From Gp6-AA40 sp035492455 (GTDB lineage Bacteria; Acidobacteriota; Vicinamibacteria; Vicinamibacterales; UBA2999): a DNA stretch of 64,000 bases. Both the position numbers and the translations under genes were made by a program. This document shows positions 41,001 through 48,778 of the stretch, one piece after another (within the stretch, counting starts at the first letter, position 1; every line of letters starts with the position of its first letter). Where the stretch lies: the NCBI GenBank assembly GCA_035492455.1, contig DATJJE010000020.1:45993-109992 (forward strand). Direction: 5' to 3'. The notes beneath the pieces are model-generated. The model made no database searches. It was not told the DNA's origin and saw only the letters and a list, made by a program, of their open reading frames with translations.

Positions 41001-42017
41001 ATGACGCTCGCGGAACTCGGGTGGGACGAGACCTTCGCGGCCGCGTACGAACCGTGGCAATCGAAAGCCAACGTACGGCCGGGGCGCGTCGGCATCGAGT
41101 TCAACCAGATATTTCGCATCTACCTTGACCAGGACGAAATCGACGCCATCACCGCCGGACGGTTGAAGCACCGCGCGCGCGGCCGCGCCGAGCTGCCAGC
41201 GGTCGGCGACTGGGTCGTCGTTCGCAAGCGCGCGGAAGAAGATCGCGGCGTCATCATGGAAGTGCTGCCGCGACGCAGCGCCTTTACACGGCGAGCCGCC
41301 GGCGAGCCGACCGGTGAGCAGATCGTCGCTGCAAACGTGGACGTCGTGTTCATCGTCATGGGCCTCGACCGCGACTACAACCTGCGTCGTCTCGAGCGCT
41401 ACCTCGTGATGGCGCGCGAAAGCAGCGCGTCGCCGGCGATCGTCCTGACCAAACCGGATCTCTGCTTGGATCTCGCCGCACAGCTGAACGAAGTCACTGC
41501 GCTCGCGGGAGACGTCGTGGTGCATGTCGCCAATCCGAAAACGGGCGAAGGGGTCGAGCATCTGCGCCGGCATTTCGCTCCCGGGCGGACTGCGGCGCTG
41601 CTCGGATCTTCAGGTGTCGGCAAGACCACGATCATCAATCGTCTAGTGGGTACCGACATCCGTCGTACGCGCGAAGTTCGCGGCGCCGACTCGCGCGGCC
41701 GTCACACGACGACACATCGAGAACTGGTCGCGTTGCCCGATGGCGGATTGATCATCGACACTCCGGGTATGCGGGAATTGCAGCTCTGGGATGCGTCCGC
41801 AGCGGTTCGGCAAACGTTCGATGAGATCGAGGCGCTTGCACCGGAGTGTCATTTTGCCGACTGTCGTCACCGGGACGAGCCACGCTGCGCGGTGAAGACT
41901 GCAGTCGCTGAGGGAAAAATCTCAGCGGAACGGCTCGACAGCTACCTCAAGGTGCAAAGCGAACTTGCGGAGCTTGCCCGTCAACAGTTGGAGAAGGAGC
42001 GGAGGACGAGGCGCTAG
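41001..42017 (+). CDS. rsgA: Small ribosomal subunit maturation GTPase RsgA
   Basis: Circularly permuted GTPase that acts late in 30S assembly. The 338-residue protein has the N-terminal OB domain (PAVGDWVVVRKR), the permuted G motifs LTKPDLC (G4), LLGSSGVGKTTIINRL (G1), RGRHTTTHRELV (G2) and IIDTPGMRELQLW (G3), and the zinc knuckle CHFADCRHRDEPRCAV. The last 71 bases overlap the convergent ExeA-like ATPase gene, an unusually long 3' overlap. Confidence 0.97.
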   Translation: MTLAELGWDETFAAAYEPWQSKANVRPGRVGIEFNQIFRIYLDQDEIDAITAGRLKHRARGRAELPAVGDWVVVRKRAEEDRGVIMEVLPRRSAFTRRAAGEPTGEQIVAANVDVVFIVMGLDRDYNLRRLERYLVMARESSASPAIVLTKPDLCLDLAAQLNEVTALAGDVVVHVANPKTGEGVEHLRRHFAPGRTAALLGSSGVGKTTIINRLVGTDIRRTREVRGADSRGRHTTTHRELVALPDGGLIIDTPGMRELQLWDASAAVRQTFDEIEALAPECHFADCRHRDEPRCAVKTAVAEGKISAERLDSYLKVQSELAELARQQLEKERRTRR

Positions 42018-43155
42018 GCGGCGGAGCGGGCGCTGGAGGAAGTAGTAAATCTGCTTGTGGAATCGGCTTCGGCCCGTACGGATAGCGCGGGCGATAGGCG
42101 GGCGGCCGTGGCAGCGGAGGCGTGTTTGCTTCGGCCACCTGATTGCGCGGCATGAACCAAAAGCCGGTGACCGCGAAAATCATCAGCAGGGCGAGAGCGA
42201 TTCCAGCGACCCGACGTCCGCCGGGGGCGGCCCGGAGATCCGCGGCGACTCGCCGTTTCGACTTGGTTGGCGGGGGCAGTCGCAAACCGAGGCTCGCTGC
42301 GGCTTCCTCGATCATTGACTGCGTCACCCTGTTGACGCGCATCTGCGCCGCCTGCATCAGCGCCCGGTCGCAGAGCAGGTTGATGATGCGCGGTACGCCG
42401 CCCGTGTACGCATGCACGAGATCCAGTGCAGCCGGTTCGAACGTGACCGCCGTCGACCCGCGCGCTACCCACAATCGATGCGCGATGTACGCTTCCACCT
42501 CCTGGCGATTGAGCGGCTTGAGCTGTGCCCGAATCGAGATGCGCTGATCGAGCTGCCGCATCTCCGCATCGGCAAGCACGTCCAGCAGATTCAACTGACC
42601 GACGAGTACGATCTGCAGGAGCTTCGATTCGTTCGTCTCCAGATTCGAGACGATGCGAATCTGCTCGAGCACCTGCGGCGAGAGGTGCTGTGCCTCGTCG
42701 ATGACCAGCACCGCGCTGCCATGAATCGCCATCAGCGAGAGCAGGAAATCGTGCAGCGCGCTGATCAACTGATGCTTGCTCGCCGTGGCGATGCGTCCGC
42801 TGCGCACACCTTCGCGCGACACGACGCCGAAGTCGAGCAGCACCTCGCGCAGCAGCTCTTCGACCGAAAGAAACGGGTTGAGGATGAGCGAGGTGAAGAC
42901 GCTCGCATCCAGCTGCTCGAGCAGCGCACGGCAGATGGTCGTCTTGCCGGTTCCGATATCGCCCGTCAGGACGATGAAGCCTTCCTTGCGTCGGATCGCC
43001 TGCTGCAGCTGCGAGATCGCTTCTTCGTGCGATTCGCTGCGATAGAGGAACCGCGGATCCGGGGTCAGCGTGAACGGCGGCTGTACGAAACCGTAATACT
43101 GTTCGTACATCGGCGCGTCGCGGGTTTGGGTCTGCGTGGCGGCGTGGGAACTCAC
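41947..43155 (-). CDS. ExeA-like AAA ATPase with membrane anchor
   Basis: AAA+ ATPase of 402 residues of the GspA/ExeA type, which in secretion systems remodels peptidoglycan or assembles the secretin. The ATPase core has VLTGDIGTGKTTICRALL (Walker A), VLVIDEAQHLSPQVLEQIR (Walker B) and VPRIINLLCDRALMQA (sensor 2). A membrane helix (VAGIALALLMIFAVTGFWFM) follows at about residue 310, then a proline-rich tail. The peptidoglycan-binding domain of full ExeA is absent. GTG start at 43155; the ATG at 43110, giving MYEQYYGFVQPPFTLTPDPR, is a good alternative. No type II secretion genes are near. Confidence 0.88.
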   Translation of the reverse strand: MSSHAATQTQTRDAPMYEQYYGFVQPPFTLTPDPRFLYRSESHEEAISQLQQAIRRKEGFIVLTGDIGTGKTTICRALLEQLDASVFTSLILNPFLSVEELLREVLLDFGVVSREGVRSGRIATASKHQLISALHDFLLSLMAIHGSAVLVIDEAQHLSPQVLEQIRIVSNLETNESKLLQIVLVGQLNLLDVLADAEMRQLDQRISIRAQLKPLNRQEVEAYIAHRLWVARGSTAVTFEPAALDLVHAYTGGVPRIINLLCDRALMQAAQMRVNRVTQSMIEEAAASLGLRLPPPTKSKRRVAADLRAAPGGRRVAGIALALLMIFAVTGFWFMPRNQVAEANTPPLPRPPAYRPRYPYGPKPIPQADLLLPPAPAPPPSASSSAPSPTVDGQAPQVRFAP

Positions 43156-43180
43156 GCGACGCCAATATAACAGGAATGCC

Positions 43181-43186
43181 TATAAT
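43181..43186 (+). promoter_or_regulatory. -10 box of PPIase gene, predicted leaderless start
   Basis: A perfect TATAAT followed by exactly 6 bases (CGCCGC) and the ATG at 43193; no Shine-Dalgarno. Confidence 0.65.
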
Positions 43187-43192
43187 CGCCGC

Positions 43193-44371
43193 ATGATGGC
43201 GCTCCTGATTCTCCTCTCGCTCATCGCGTTTCCGCACACGATCATGGCGCAGGCGAGAGGGCAGGCACCGCCGTCACGAGGGCAGGCGCCGCGGCCGCAG
43301 CCCGCGCGTCCGCCAGCGGACTCCTACTTCGTCAACACGCTGCCCGCGGCAGACATTCAGAACAAGCAGGCGGTCCTCGACACGACGATGGGAACGATCG
43401 TGATGGACCTGCTGCCCGACGCGGCACCCAACCATGTGGCGCATTTCATCACTCGCGCACGTGAGGGCGTTTACGACGGAACGATATTCCATCGCGTGAT
43501 CCCGAACGGGATCATTCAGGGTGGCGATCCGCTCTCGAAGGATGCGGCGCAGAGCGCGCGCTACGGCACGGGCGGGATGCGTGAGCTGCGCTTCGAACAC
43601 AACAACGAGCAGATGACGCGCGGCGCCGTTGCCGCCGTGCTGGCGCCGGGAATGCCGGATAGCGGCGGCACGCAGTTCTTTATCTGCATCTTCGATCAGC
43701 CTGCTATTACGGGCCAGTACACGGTGTTCGCCCGCGTGGCGGAGGGGCTCAACGTCGCGGCAAAGGTCTCTCAGGTGCCGGCGGAGAACACCGTGCCGAA
43801 CGAGCGGGTCGTGATCAGAAGGGTGACAATCCGCGACAAGCCGGCCGCTGCGCCTGAGCCGTTCAGCACGGAGACGACGGAGGAGTTATCGAAGTACCGG
43901 GCGGTGCTCGAGACGTCGATGGGAAACGTCACGTTCCAGTTCTTTCCGGACAAGGCACCGAATCACGTGCGCAACTTCCTTCGTCTTGCATCCGTTGGCT
44001 TTTACGATGGCACCGCCTTTCACCGCGTGGTCAAAGGGTTCGTCATTCAGGGCGGGTTCCTGCCCACCCGGACCGAACCGCTCGATATCTCGCAGGATCG
44101 CTATATCCGGAAGATGACGCCGGAGTTCAACGATATCCAGCACGACAAGGGCGTCGTCTCGCTCGCGCATGGCGACGATCCCGCCAGCGGCGACACGTCG
44201 TTTTTTGTCGTGCTCGCGCGCACACCCGTGCTCGACGGGAAGTACACGGCGTTTGCAAAAGTCGTGGAAGGGATCGACGTCGTGGAGAAGATCGAACAGG
44301 TGCCGGTGAATGGGGAGACGCCCGTGAACCGGGTGGAGTTGAAGAAAGTCACTATCAGCAAGACCCCGTAG
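43193..44371 (+). CDS. Exported tandem cyclophilin peptidyl-prolyl isomerase
   Basis: Exported 392-residue protein with two cyclophilin domains in one chain. After a signal peptide (MMALLILLSLIAFPHTIMAQA) and a proline-rich spacer, domain 1 (about 55-205) shows MGTIVMDLLPDAAPNHVAHF, GTIFHRVIPNGIIQGGDP and SGGTQFFICIFDQP; domain 2 (about 225-390) shows MGNVTFQFFPDKAPNHVRNF, GTAFHRVVKGFVIQGG and SFFVVLARTPVLDGKYTAFA. The FHRV-x(4,5)-IQGG active-site segments are intact in both, so both may isomerise prolyl bonds in the periplasm. An upstream ORF extension is not used because the -10 box lies in it. Confidence 0.93.
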   Translation: MMALLILLSLIAFPHTIMAQARGQAPPSRGQAPRPQPARPPADSYFVNTLPAADIQNKQAVLDTTMGTIVMDLLPDAAPNHVAHFITRAREGVYDGTIFHRVIPNGIIQGGDPLSKDAAQSARYGTGGMRELRFEHNNEQMTRGAVAAVLAPGMPDSGGTQFFICIFDQPAITGQYTVFARVAEGLNVAAKVSQVPAENTVPNERVVIRRVTIRDKPAAAPEPFSTETTEELSKYRAVLETSMGNVTFQFFPDKAPNHVRNFLRLASVGFYDGTAFHRVVKGFVIQGGFLPTRTEPLDISQDRYIRKMTPEFNDIQHDKGVVSLAHGDDPASGDTSFFVVLARTPVLDGKYTAFAKVVEGIDVVEKIEQVPVNGETPVNRVELKKVTISKTP

Positions 44372-44377
44372 TGTAGG

Positions 44378-44428
44378 GGCGGGTCTTCAAACCCGCCTTT
44401 CGGCGAGGCGGACCTCAAAGCTCCGCCT
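44378..44428. repeat. Paired GC-rich hairpins, possible bidirectional terminator
   Basis: GGCGGGT-CTTCAA-ACCCGCC (44378-44397) followed by TTT, and AGGCGGA (44406-44412) pairing with TCCGCCT (44422-44428) followed by CTAC. They lie between the convergent PPIase and cytochrome genes, where a terminator is expected; the T tracts are short. Confidence 0.7.
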
Positions 44429-44434
44429 CTACGG

Positions 44435-45508
44435 TTACCGTTCCGCCAGGTCCTCCTCAATCCACCTGGTCACCGCCGCGATTGCCTCCTGATCCGGAAG
44501 CACCGTCCCGAGCGGCGGCATTTGTGACGAGGGGCGGCGCGACTTCATGCGATAGAGGAGCGCGCTCAGATCTGGAGCGCCGGGCGCCAGCCGCATGCTC
44601 GCCGATTCCTTGCCCGCAATCTTGAAGACCCCCGGCTGCCCGATCGTTGTCTCGAGCGCGCGATTCGGTGCCTTCGAGTGCGACGGCTGCTTGAGCAGCA
44701 TGCCGAGCTCGGCGAGCGATGTCTTGCCGTTGTGGCACACACCGCAGTTGGTCGACAGGTAGCCCAGCACCGCGCGCGTCCGCGGCGTCGGCGCGTCAAT
44801 GCGTGGAGGATTGCTGACAAGATCGGTGCGCGTGGTCTTGAGCATGTCCTGATCGACCAGCGTCTTCAGCGTCAACATGGCGGGCGTCAGCGGTTCACCG
44901 TGAATGGCATTTGGATCTCGATCGGTTGAGAGCTGCAGCGCGTTGAATCCGAGAACCTCCGCGCTCGCTGAGTCGTGGCACGCGTGGCAATCATCGACCG
45001 ACGGAATGCTGTGGCGCTTGCCCGGCGCGAGCTCCGCCACGCCGGGATCGCCGTCGGCCGAGGCGAGCGTCGCTTCGGTTTGTTCGTCATTCCACTTGTA
45101 GCTGGCGAACACCCATCCGCGCTCGCTGGCGCGCCAGAGGAAGCGCGTCTCCACGCGGCGACCGTTGAACGAGAACTCCTTCCAGAATCTCGTCCCGACC
45201 GGAAAGACCCACGCGTCGAGATCGGTCGCATCGATCTGTGCACCCTGCGGCACGTAAATCCATCGCGTCTTCTGCGCGCCGTCGCTCCACAACGGATACT
45301 GCGGCGAGAAGAAGCGATTGCGTGGGTCGATATTCAGGGAACCGCGCGCGAACAGCCCCGTGTCAGAGAGCCTCGCCGGCGCCGCAGGTGTACTCGACCT
45401 TCCTGCCGCGACCGCATTCGAGGCCGTCCCCGTCGCGCGCGCGGTGGCGAGCACGACGAGGACGATGGCGGCAAACAGCGTGCTTCCGGTCCAGAGGATG
45501 TTCTTCAT
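44435..45508 (-). CDS. Exported two-heme c-type cytochrome domain protein
   Basis: Exported protein of 357 residues. The N-terminus has a signal anchor (ILWTGSTLFAAIVLVVLATARA). Two heme c sites are seen: CHACH at residues 174-178 and CGVCH at 255-259, with candidate axial Met in QMPPLGT near the end. The first half (WSDGAQKTRWIYVP, VGTRFWKEFSFNGRRVETRFLW) is a family of uncharacterised periplasmic oxidoreductase-like proteins. It follows the single-heme cytochrome gene by 7 bases and should be the second gene of that leftward unit. Confidence 0.85.
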   Translation of the reverse strand: MKNILWTGSTLFAAIVLVVLATARATGTASNAVAAGRSSTPAAPARLSDTGLFARGSLNIDPRNRFFSPQYPLWSDGAQKTRWIYVPQGAQIDATDLDAWVFPVGTRFWKEFSFNGRRVETRFLWRASERGWVFASYKWNDEQTEATLASADGDPGVAELAPGKRHSIPSVDDCHACHDSASAEVLGFNALQLSTDRDPNAIHGEPLTPAMLTLKTLVDQDMLKTTRTDLVSNPPRIDAPTPRTRAVLGYLSTNCGVCHNGKTSLAELGMLLKQPSHSKAPNRALETTIGQPGVFKIAGKESASMRLAPGAPDLSALLYRMKSRRPSSQMPPLGTVLPDQEAIAAVTRWIEEDLAER

Positions 45509-45515
45509 GGCTCGA

Positions 45516-46109
45516 TCAGTTCGTCTGTGCGGCTGGAGCCTCCGGCGGATCGATCGGCGCGGGCACACGGTTGTGCACCGGTTTGAGCGACTGCAGGTAG
45601 GCGAACAGATCCTTGATGTCGCTGTCGGTCAACGCACCGATGATCGGATAGGGCATCGGCGGCAGCAGGGCACGGCCTTTCCCCTGATGACGGCCCGTCC
45701 TCATCGTCGCGATGAACATTTCCTCGGTCCACGAGCCGAGGCCGGTTTCGTTGTCAGGCGTGAGGTTGGCAGTAAAACTGACGCCCCACGGGCCTGCGAA
45801 CGCGGTGTTGGTTGCAGCGGCGGTCCAGAGCCATGGTCCCGGCGGCAGCTGCGGCGCCGGCGGCATCTGCATCTGCTCCGGATGACCTGTGAGGGCGCGC
45901 GACATATCCGGCTCAGGCCCGCGCGGTCCCACCTTCCACGGCGTGTGGCAGTCGTTGCATCCCATGTGGCGCACCAGGTACGCGCCGCGCTCGATTCGCG
46001 CCGCCTGCGCCTTCGGCGTTTCGGGCGTCGACGTCGCGCGCGCTGCGATACCCGAGACCAGAACGGCGCTCAGCGCCGCGAACATCACCATCGATCGATT
46101 TCGTTTCAT
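45516..46109 (-). CDS. Exported c-type cytochrome
   Basis: Exported protein of 197 residues: signal peptide RSMVMFAALSAVLVSGIAARA, then RIERGAYLVRHMGCNDCHTP with one heme c motif CNDCH at residues 51-55. The C-terminal LTDSDIKDLFAYLQSLKPV helix is typical of cytochrome c subunits of alcohol or aldehyde dehydrogenases, and PPMPYP can supply the axial Met. GGGAGG 8 bases before the ATG at 46109 fixes the start. It heads the leftward pair with the two-heme protein and is divergent from the PNPOx-GAF operon. Confidence 0.9.
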   Translation of the reverse strand: MKRNRSMVMFAALSAVLVSGIAARATSTPETPKAQAARIERGAYLVRHMGCNDCHTPWKVGPRGPEPDMSRALTGHPEQMQMPPAPQLPPGPWLWTAAATNTAFAGPWGVSFTANLTPDNETGLGSWTEEMFIATMRTGRHQGKGRALLPPMPYPIIGALTDSDIKDLFAYLQSLKPVHNRVPAPIDPPEAPAAQTN

Positions 46110-46171
46110 TCGCTGTCCTCCCATTCGCGAAATGAAATCTACCGATGTCGGCGACAGCGCGACGCTAAACG

Positions 46172-46221
46172 TTCCTTACGAGGACCTTAACGATTCCTAC
46201 CGGCATCTTAAAAATTCCTTA
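46172..46221. promoter_or_regulatory. Helically phased TTCCTTA repeat array (probable operator)
   Basis: CTTA cores at 46175, 46186, 46207 and 46218, with a degenerate copy (CTAC) at 46197, give intervals of 11, 11, 10 and 11 bases. The best units are TTCCTTA (46172 and 46215); GACCTTA, TTCCTAC and CATCTTA are the weaker ones. All face one side of the helix. The last unit ends 10 bases before TATACT. This is the layout of tandem sites for PhoB/OmpR-type winged-helix proteins. Confidence 0.65.
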
Positions 46222-46230
46222 AACGGCGGC

Positions 46231-46236
46231 TATACT
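46231..46236 (+). promoter_or_regulatory. -10 box of PNPOx-GAF operon
   Basis: TATACT, 14 bases before the GTG at 46250. No -35 consensus; the phased repeats occupy its place, as at activator-dependent promoters. On the other strand TAGATT (46137-46142) is a possible -10 for the cytochrome pair. Confidence 0.55.
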
Positions 46237-46249
46237 CGGATCGACCCTG

Positions 46250-46711
46250 GTGAAGATCGATTCGCAGATGGCCGCCTTCCTCCAGGAAGGGCTGCCGACC
46301 CATATCGCTACCCGCAACGCACAGCTCGAACCGTCAGGCGCGCGCGTTACCGCCATCAAGGTCGATGCGGATGGCGAGCATGTGACGGTGTTCCTGCCGG
46401 CGATTGCTGCGCCGCCGCTGCTCGCCGATCTGCGCGACAACGGTCAGGTTGCCGTCGTCCTCGCGCGACCCATCGACGAGCGGTCGTGTCAAGTGAAGGG
46501 CACGTTCGTAGAGTCGTGGACGCCAACCGCGGACGAAGAAGTGTTCGCGCGCGAGCAGTTCGAACGGGCGCTCGCGTCGGTCGAGCGCGTTGGTATCCCA
46601 CGCGTGGGAAGCGCCGCGTGGCAGATGTGGCCGTGCGTCGCGGTCAGGTTTCGGGCCGAAGCGCTGTTCACCCAAACGCCAGGTCCGAATGCGGGAGCGC
46701 GCCTGCCGTGA
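46250..46711 (+). CDS. Pyridoxamine 5'-phosphate oxidase-like (split-barrel) protein
   Basis: Cytoplasmic split-barrel flavin-binding-type protein of 153 residues. MAAFLQEGLPTHIATRNAQL and ITVFLP-like VTVFLPAIAAPPLLADLRDNGQVAVVLARP match the PNPOx fold (first strands and the loop that holds FMN phosphate). The usual residues for true pyridoxine oxidase activity are not clear, and such proteins bind FMN, F420 or heme. Start is GTG at 46250, downstream of the phased operator. The GTGA overlap joins it to a larger gene with its own PNPOx domain. Confidence 0.8.
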   Translation: MKIDSQMAAFLQEGLPTHIATRNAQLEPSGARVTAIKVDADGEHVTVFLPAIAAPPLLADLRDNGQVAVVLARPIDERSCQVKGTFVESWTPTADEEVFAREQFERALASVERVGIPRVGSAAWQMWPCVAVRFRAEALFTQTPGPNAGARLP

Positions 46712-48096
46712 CGTTCTGCCTCGAGCGCATGGCCTCGTGTTTTCAGGGGCTGATTCCCGCGACGCTCTACACATGCTCGAACGATGGGGTCCCGAACGTG
46801 GCGTATTTGAGCCACGTCGAGTACTACGACGCGACGCACGTCGCGCTGTCGTTTCAGTTTTTCAACAAGAGCCACCAGAACATTCTCGAAAACCCCAACG
46901 CGCTGGTCCGGCTCGTGGATCCGGATACGGGTCAAGGCTGGACGTTGAGACTCCGCTACGAGCGTTCGGAAACGTCGGGCCCGGTGTTTGATTCCATGGC
47001 GCTTCGCATCGAGGCGATTGCCTCCTACTGCGGGCTGAAGGGGATCTTCAAGCTGCTGGCGGCCGATGTCTATGAAGTCGTGTCCGCTGAAAAAACGCTG
47101 GAGGAAACCGGTGCGCCGGAAGGCACGTCGTGGATTACCGGCAGTCGCACCTCGCTCGACCCGGTGTTCACCATGAGAGCGCTGCAGAGCCTCGCGCAGC
47201 GCATCCATCAGGCCGATTCGCTCGAGTGCCTGCTCGAATCGATCCTCGCGGCGCTCGAGGAGTTCTTCGGGTTCAATCACTCGATGATTCTCTTGACCGG
47301 ACGGAACGAGGGTGAGCTCGTCACGATTGCGACGCGCGGCTATCCGAACAACGGTGTCGGCGCCGAAGCGCGGTTCGGCGAAGGGATTGTCGGCATGGTG
47401 GCCGAAGCGCGGAAACCGATACGCATCTCGGGTCTGATCCGCGCAATGCTCTACGGTCAGGCCATTCGCGCGCGCGCGACGGAGCAAGGGGTCACCTCAC
47501 TTCAGCATCGAATCGCGCTGCCGGGACTCGCGCAGCCTGAAAGCCAGCTTGGCGTGCCGCTGCTCGTGCGCAGCGACCTGATTGGTGTGCTCTGCATCGA
47601 AAGCGAATCGCCGTACCGCTTTCACGAAGAGGATCGCTCGACGGTCGAGCTGCTCGGCAGCTATGTCGCAATCGCCATTCAGAACATGATGCTGAAGGAG
47701 CGCGTCGAAGCGGCCGACGCGCCGCCACCGACCAGACAAACGAACCCCGAACCGCGCTCCGCGAACCACCCGGCGAAGCGCGAAGTCGTGTACTACCGCG
47801 GCGACGAATGCGTCATGGTGGACGGCGAATACCTGATTCGCAGCCTCCCGGCGAACATTTTCTGGAAGCTCGTGACGACGCGAGCGGCCGAGGGGCGGAT
47901 GGAGTTCACCAACCGCGAGCTGCGGCTGGACAAATCATTGAATCTGCCCGAATGGAAGGACAACCTCGAAAGCCGGCTCCTGCTGCTGCGCCGCCGGCTC
48001 GAGCAGAAATGCCCGGATATCCGCATCGTCCCGCGCGCCCGCGGCCGCTTTGCCCTGGAACTGGGGTGCGAGCTCAGTCTCCAGGAAAGACCCTAA
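46708..48096 (+). CDS. PNPOx-GAF-winged-helix regulator
   Basis: Protein of 462 residues with three modules. Residues about 5-130 are a PNPOx-like split barrel (LIPATLYTCSNDGVPNVAYL, NPNALVRLVDPDTGQGW). Residues about 165-330 are a GAF domain (ALEEFFGFNHSMILLTGRNE, LGVPLLVRSDLIGVLCIESE). Residues about 358-452 look like an OmpR/PhoB or SARP-type winged helix: DGEYLIRSLPANIFWKLV, FTNRELRLDKSL, then the recognition-helix region NLESRLLLLRRRLEQKCPDI and the wing IRIVPRARGRFALEL. No receiver domain is present, so this would be a one-component sensor reading a flavin, heme or small ligand. It is coupled to the small PNPOx gene and could bind the operator upstream of that gene. Confidence 0.82.
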   Translation: MTFCLERMASCFQGLIPATLYTCSNDGVPNVAYLSHVEYYDATHVALSFQFFNKSHQNILENPNALVRLVDPDTGQGWTLRLRYERSETSGPVFDSMALRIEAIASYCGLKGIFKLLAADVYEVVSAEKTLEETGAPEGTSWITGSRTSLDPVFTMRALQSLAQRIHQADSLECLLESILAALEEFFGFNHSMILLTGRNEGELVTIATRGYPNNGVGAEARFGEGIVGMVAEARKPIRISGLIRAMLYGQAIRARATEQGVTSLQHRIALPGLAQPESQLGVPLLVRSDLIGVLCIESESPYRFHEEDRSTVELLGSYVAIAIQNMMLKERVEAADAPPPTRQTNPEPRSANHPAKREVVYYRGDECVMVDGEYLIRSLPANIFWKLVTTRAAEGRMEFTNRELRLDKSLNLPEWKDNLESRLLLLRRRLEQKCPDIRIVPRARGRFALELGCELSLQERP

Positions 48097-48139
48097 GGTC
48101 CTTGGCCGGACCTGACCTACCATTACCGCCGGAGGGCGG
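48097..48139. repeat. Two short hairpins before cupin gene
   Basis: GGTCC-TTGGCC-GGACC (48097-48112) begins directly after the regulator's stop; CCGCC-GGAG-GGCGG (48126-48139) contains the cupin gene's GGAGGG. Same composition as the other GC-rich hairpins. Confidence 0.5.
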
Positions 48140-48141
48140 AT

Positions 48142-48759
48142 ATGAGAGGCATCCTGACCGGCGCCATTGGCGCTACCGTGATCGTCGCTGCGCTGGTGGC
48201 GCAGGGAAACAGGAACGCAACCCCGAATCCGAAACCGACCTGCAACATGTGCCCGGGAACGTACATTCCGGTCGCCGAGCTGGACGCCTACCGGCAGAAA
48301 GCCGTGAAGGAAAACCTCATTGATCAGCAGGTGCGCGATATCGACATCGGCAAGGCGCACATCGGCATCGGCATGGTGCATCGCGGCAAGCTGGCGCAGC
48401 CGGCGAAGGATTCAGTTGCCGAGCACGATCTCGTCAGCGAGGTCTATCACATCATCGACGGGTCCGCCACGCTCATGCTCGGCCCGCAGATCACAAACCT
48501 GGTGCGGCGTCCAGCCACTCTCGAGACCGTGCGCCTGTTCAATGGGCCCGGCAACAACGGCTCGGAGATCGTCAATGGCAAGAGCTACAACCTCAAGGTC
48601 GGCGACGTGATCGTGATTCCGGCCGGCACTGGCCACTGGTTCACGAAGATTGACGATCACATTGACTATCTGATGGTCCGCATCGATCCTGACAAGGTGA
48701 CCCCTGTTCGTGATGAAGCCGCATCCCAGCAGTATTTGAAGACTGGCAAGCAGCCGTAA
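48142..48759 (+). CDS. Exported cupin-domain protein
   Basis: Exported cupin protein of 205 residues: signal peptide RGILTGAIGATVIVAALVAQ, a CNMCPGTYIPVAELDAY segment with two cysteines, and one cupin barrel with motif 1 HDLVSEVYHIIDGSATLMLG and motif 2 GDVIVIPAGTGHWF. One or two histidines for a metal site are present. The start codon follows GGAGGG. Function unknown. It precedes a large M16 protease by 19 bases. Confidence 0.82.
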   Translation: MRGILTGAIGATVIVAALVAQGNRNATPNPKPTCNMCPGTYIPVAELDAYRQKAVKENLIDQQVRDIDIGKAHIGIGMVHRGKLAQPAKDSVAEHDLVSEVYHIIDGSATLMLGPQITNLVRRPATLETVRLFNGPGNNGSEIVNGKSYNLKVGDVIVIPAGTGHWFTKIDDHIDYLMVRIDPDKVTPVRDEAASQQYLKTGKQP

Positions 48760-48778
48760 CCGTCTAAACAACGCCCAC

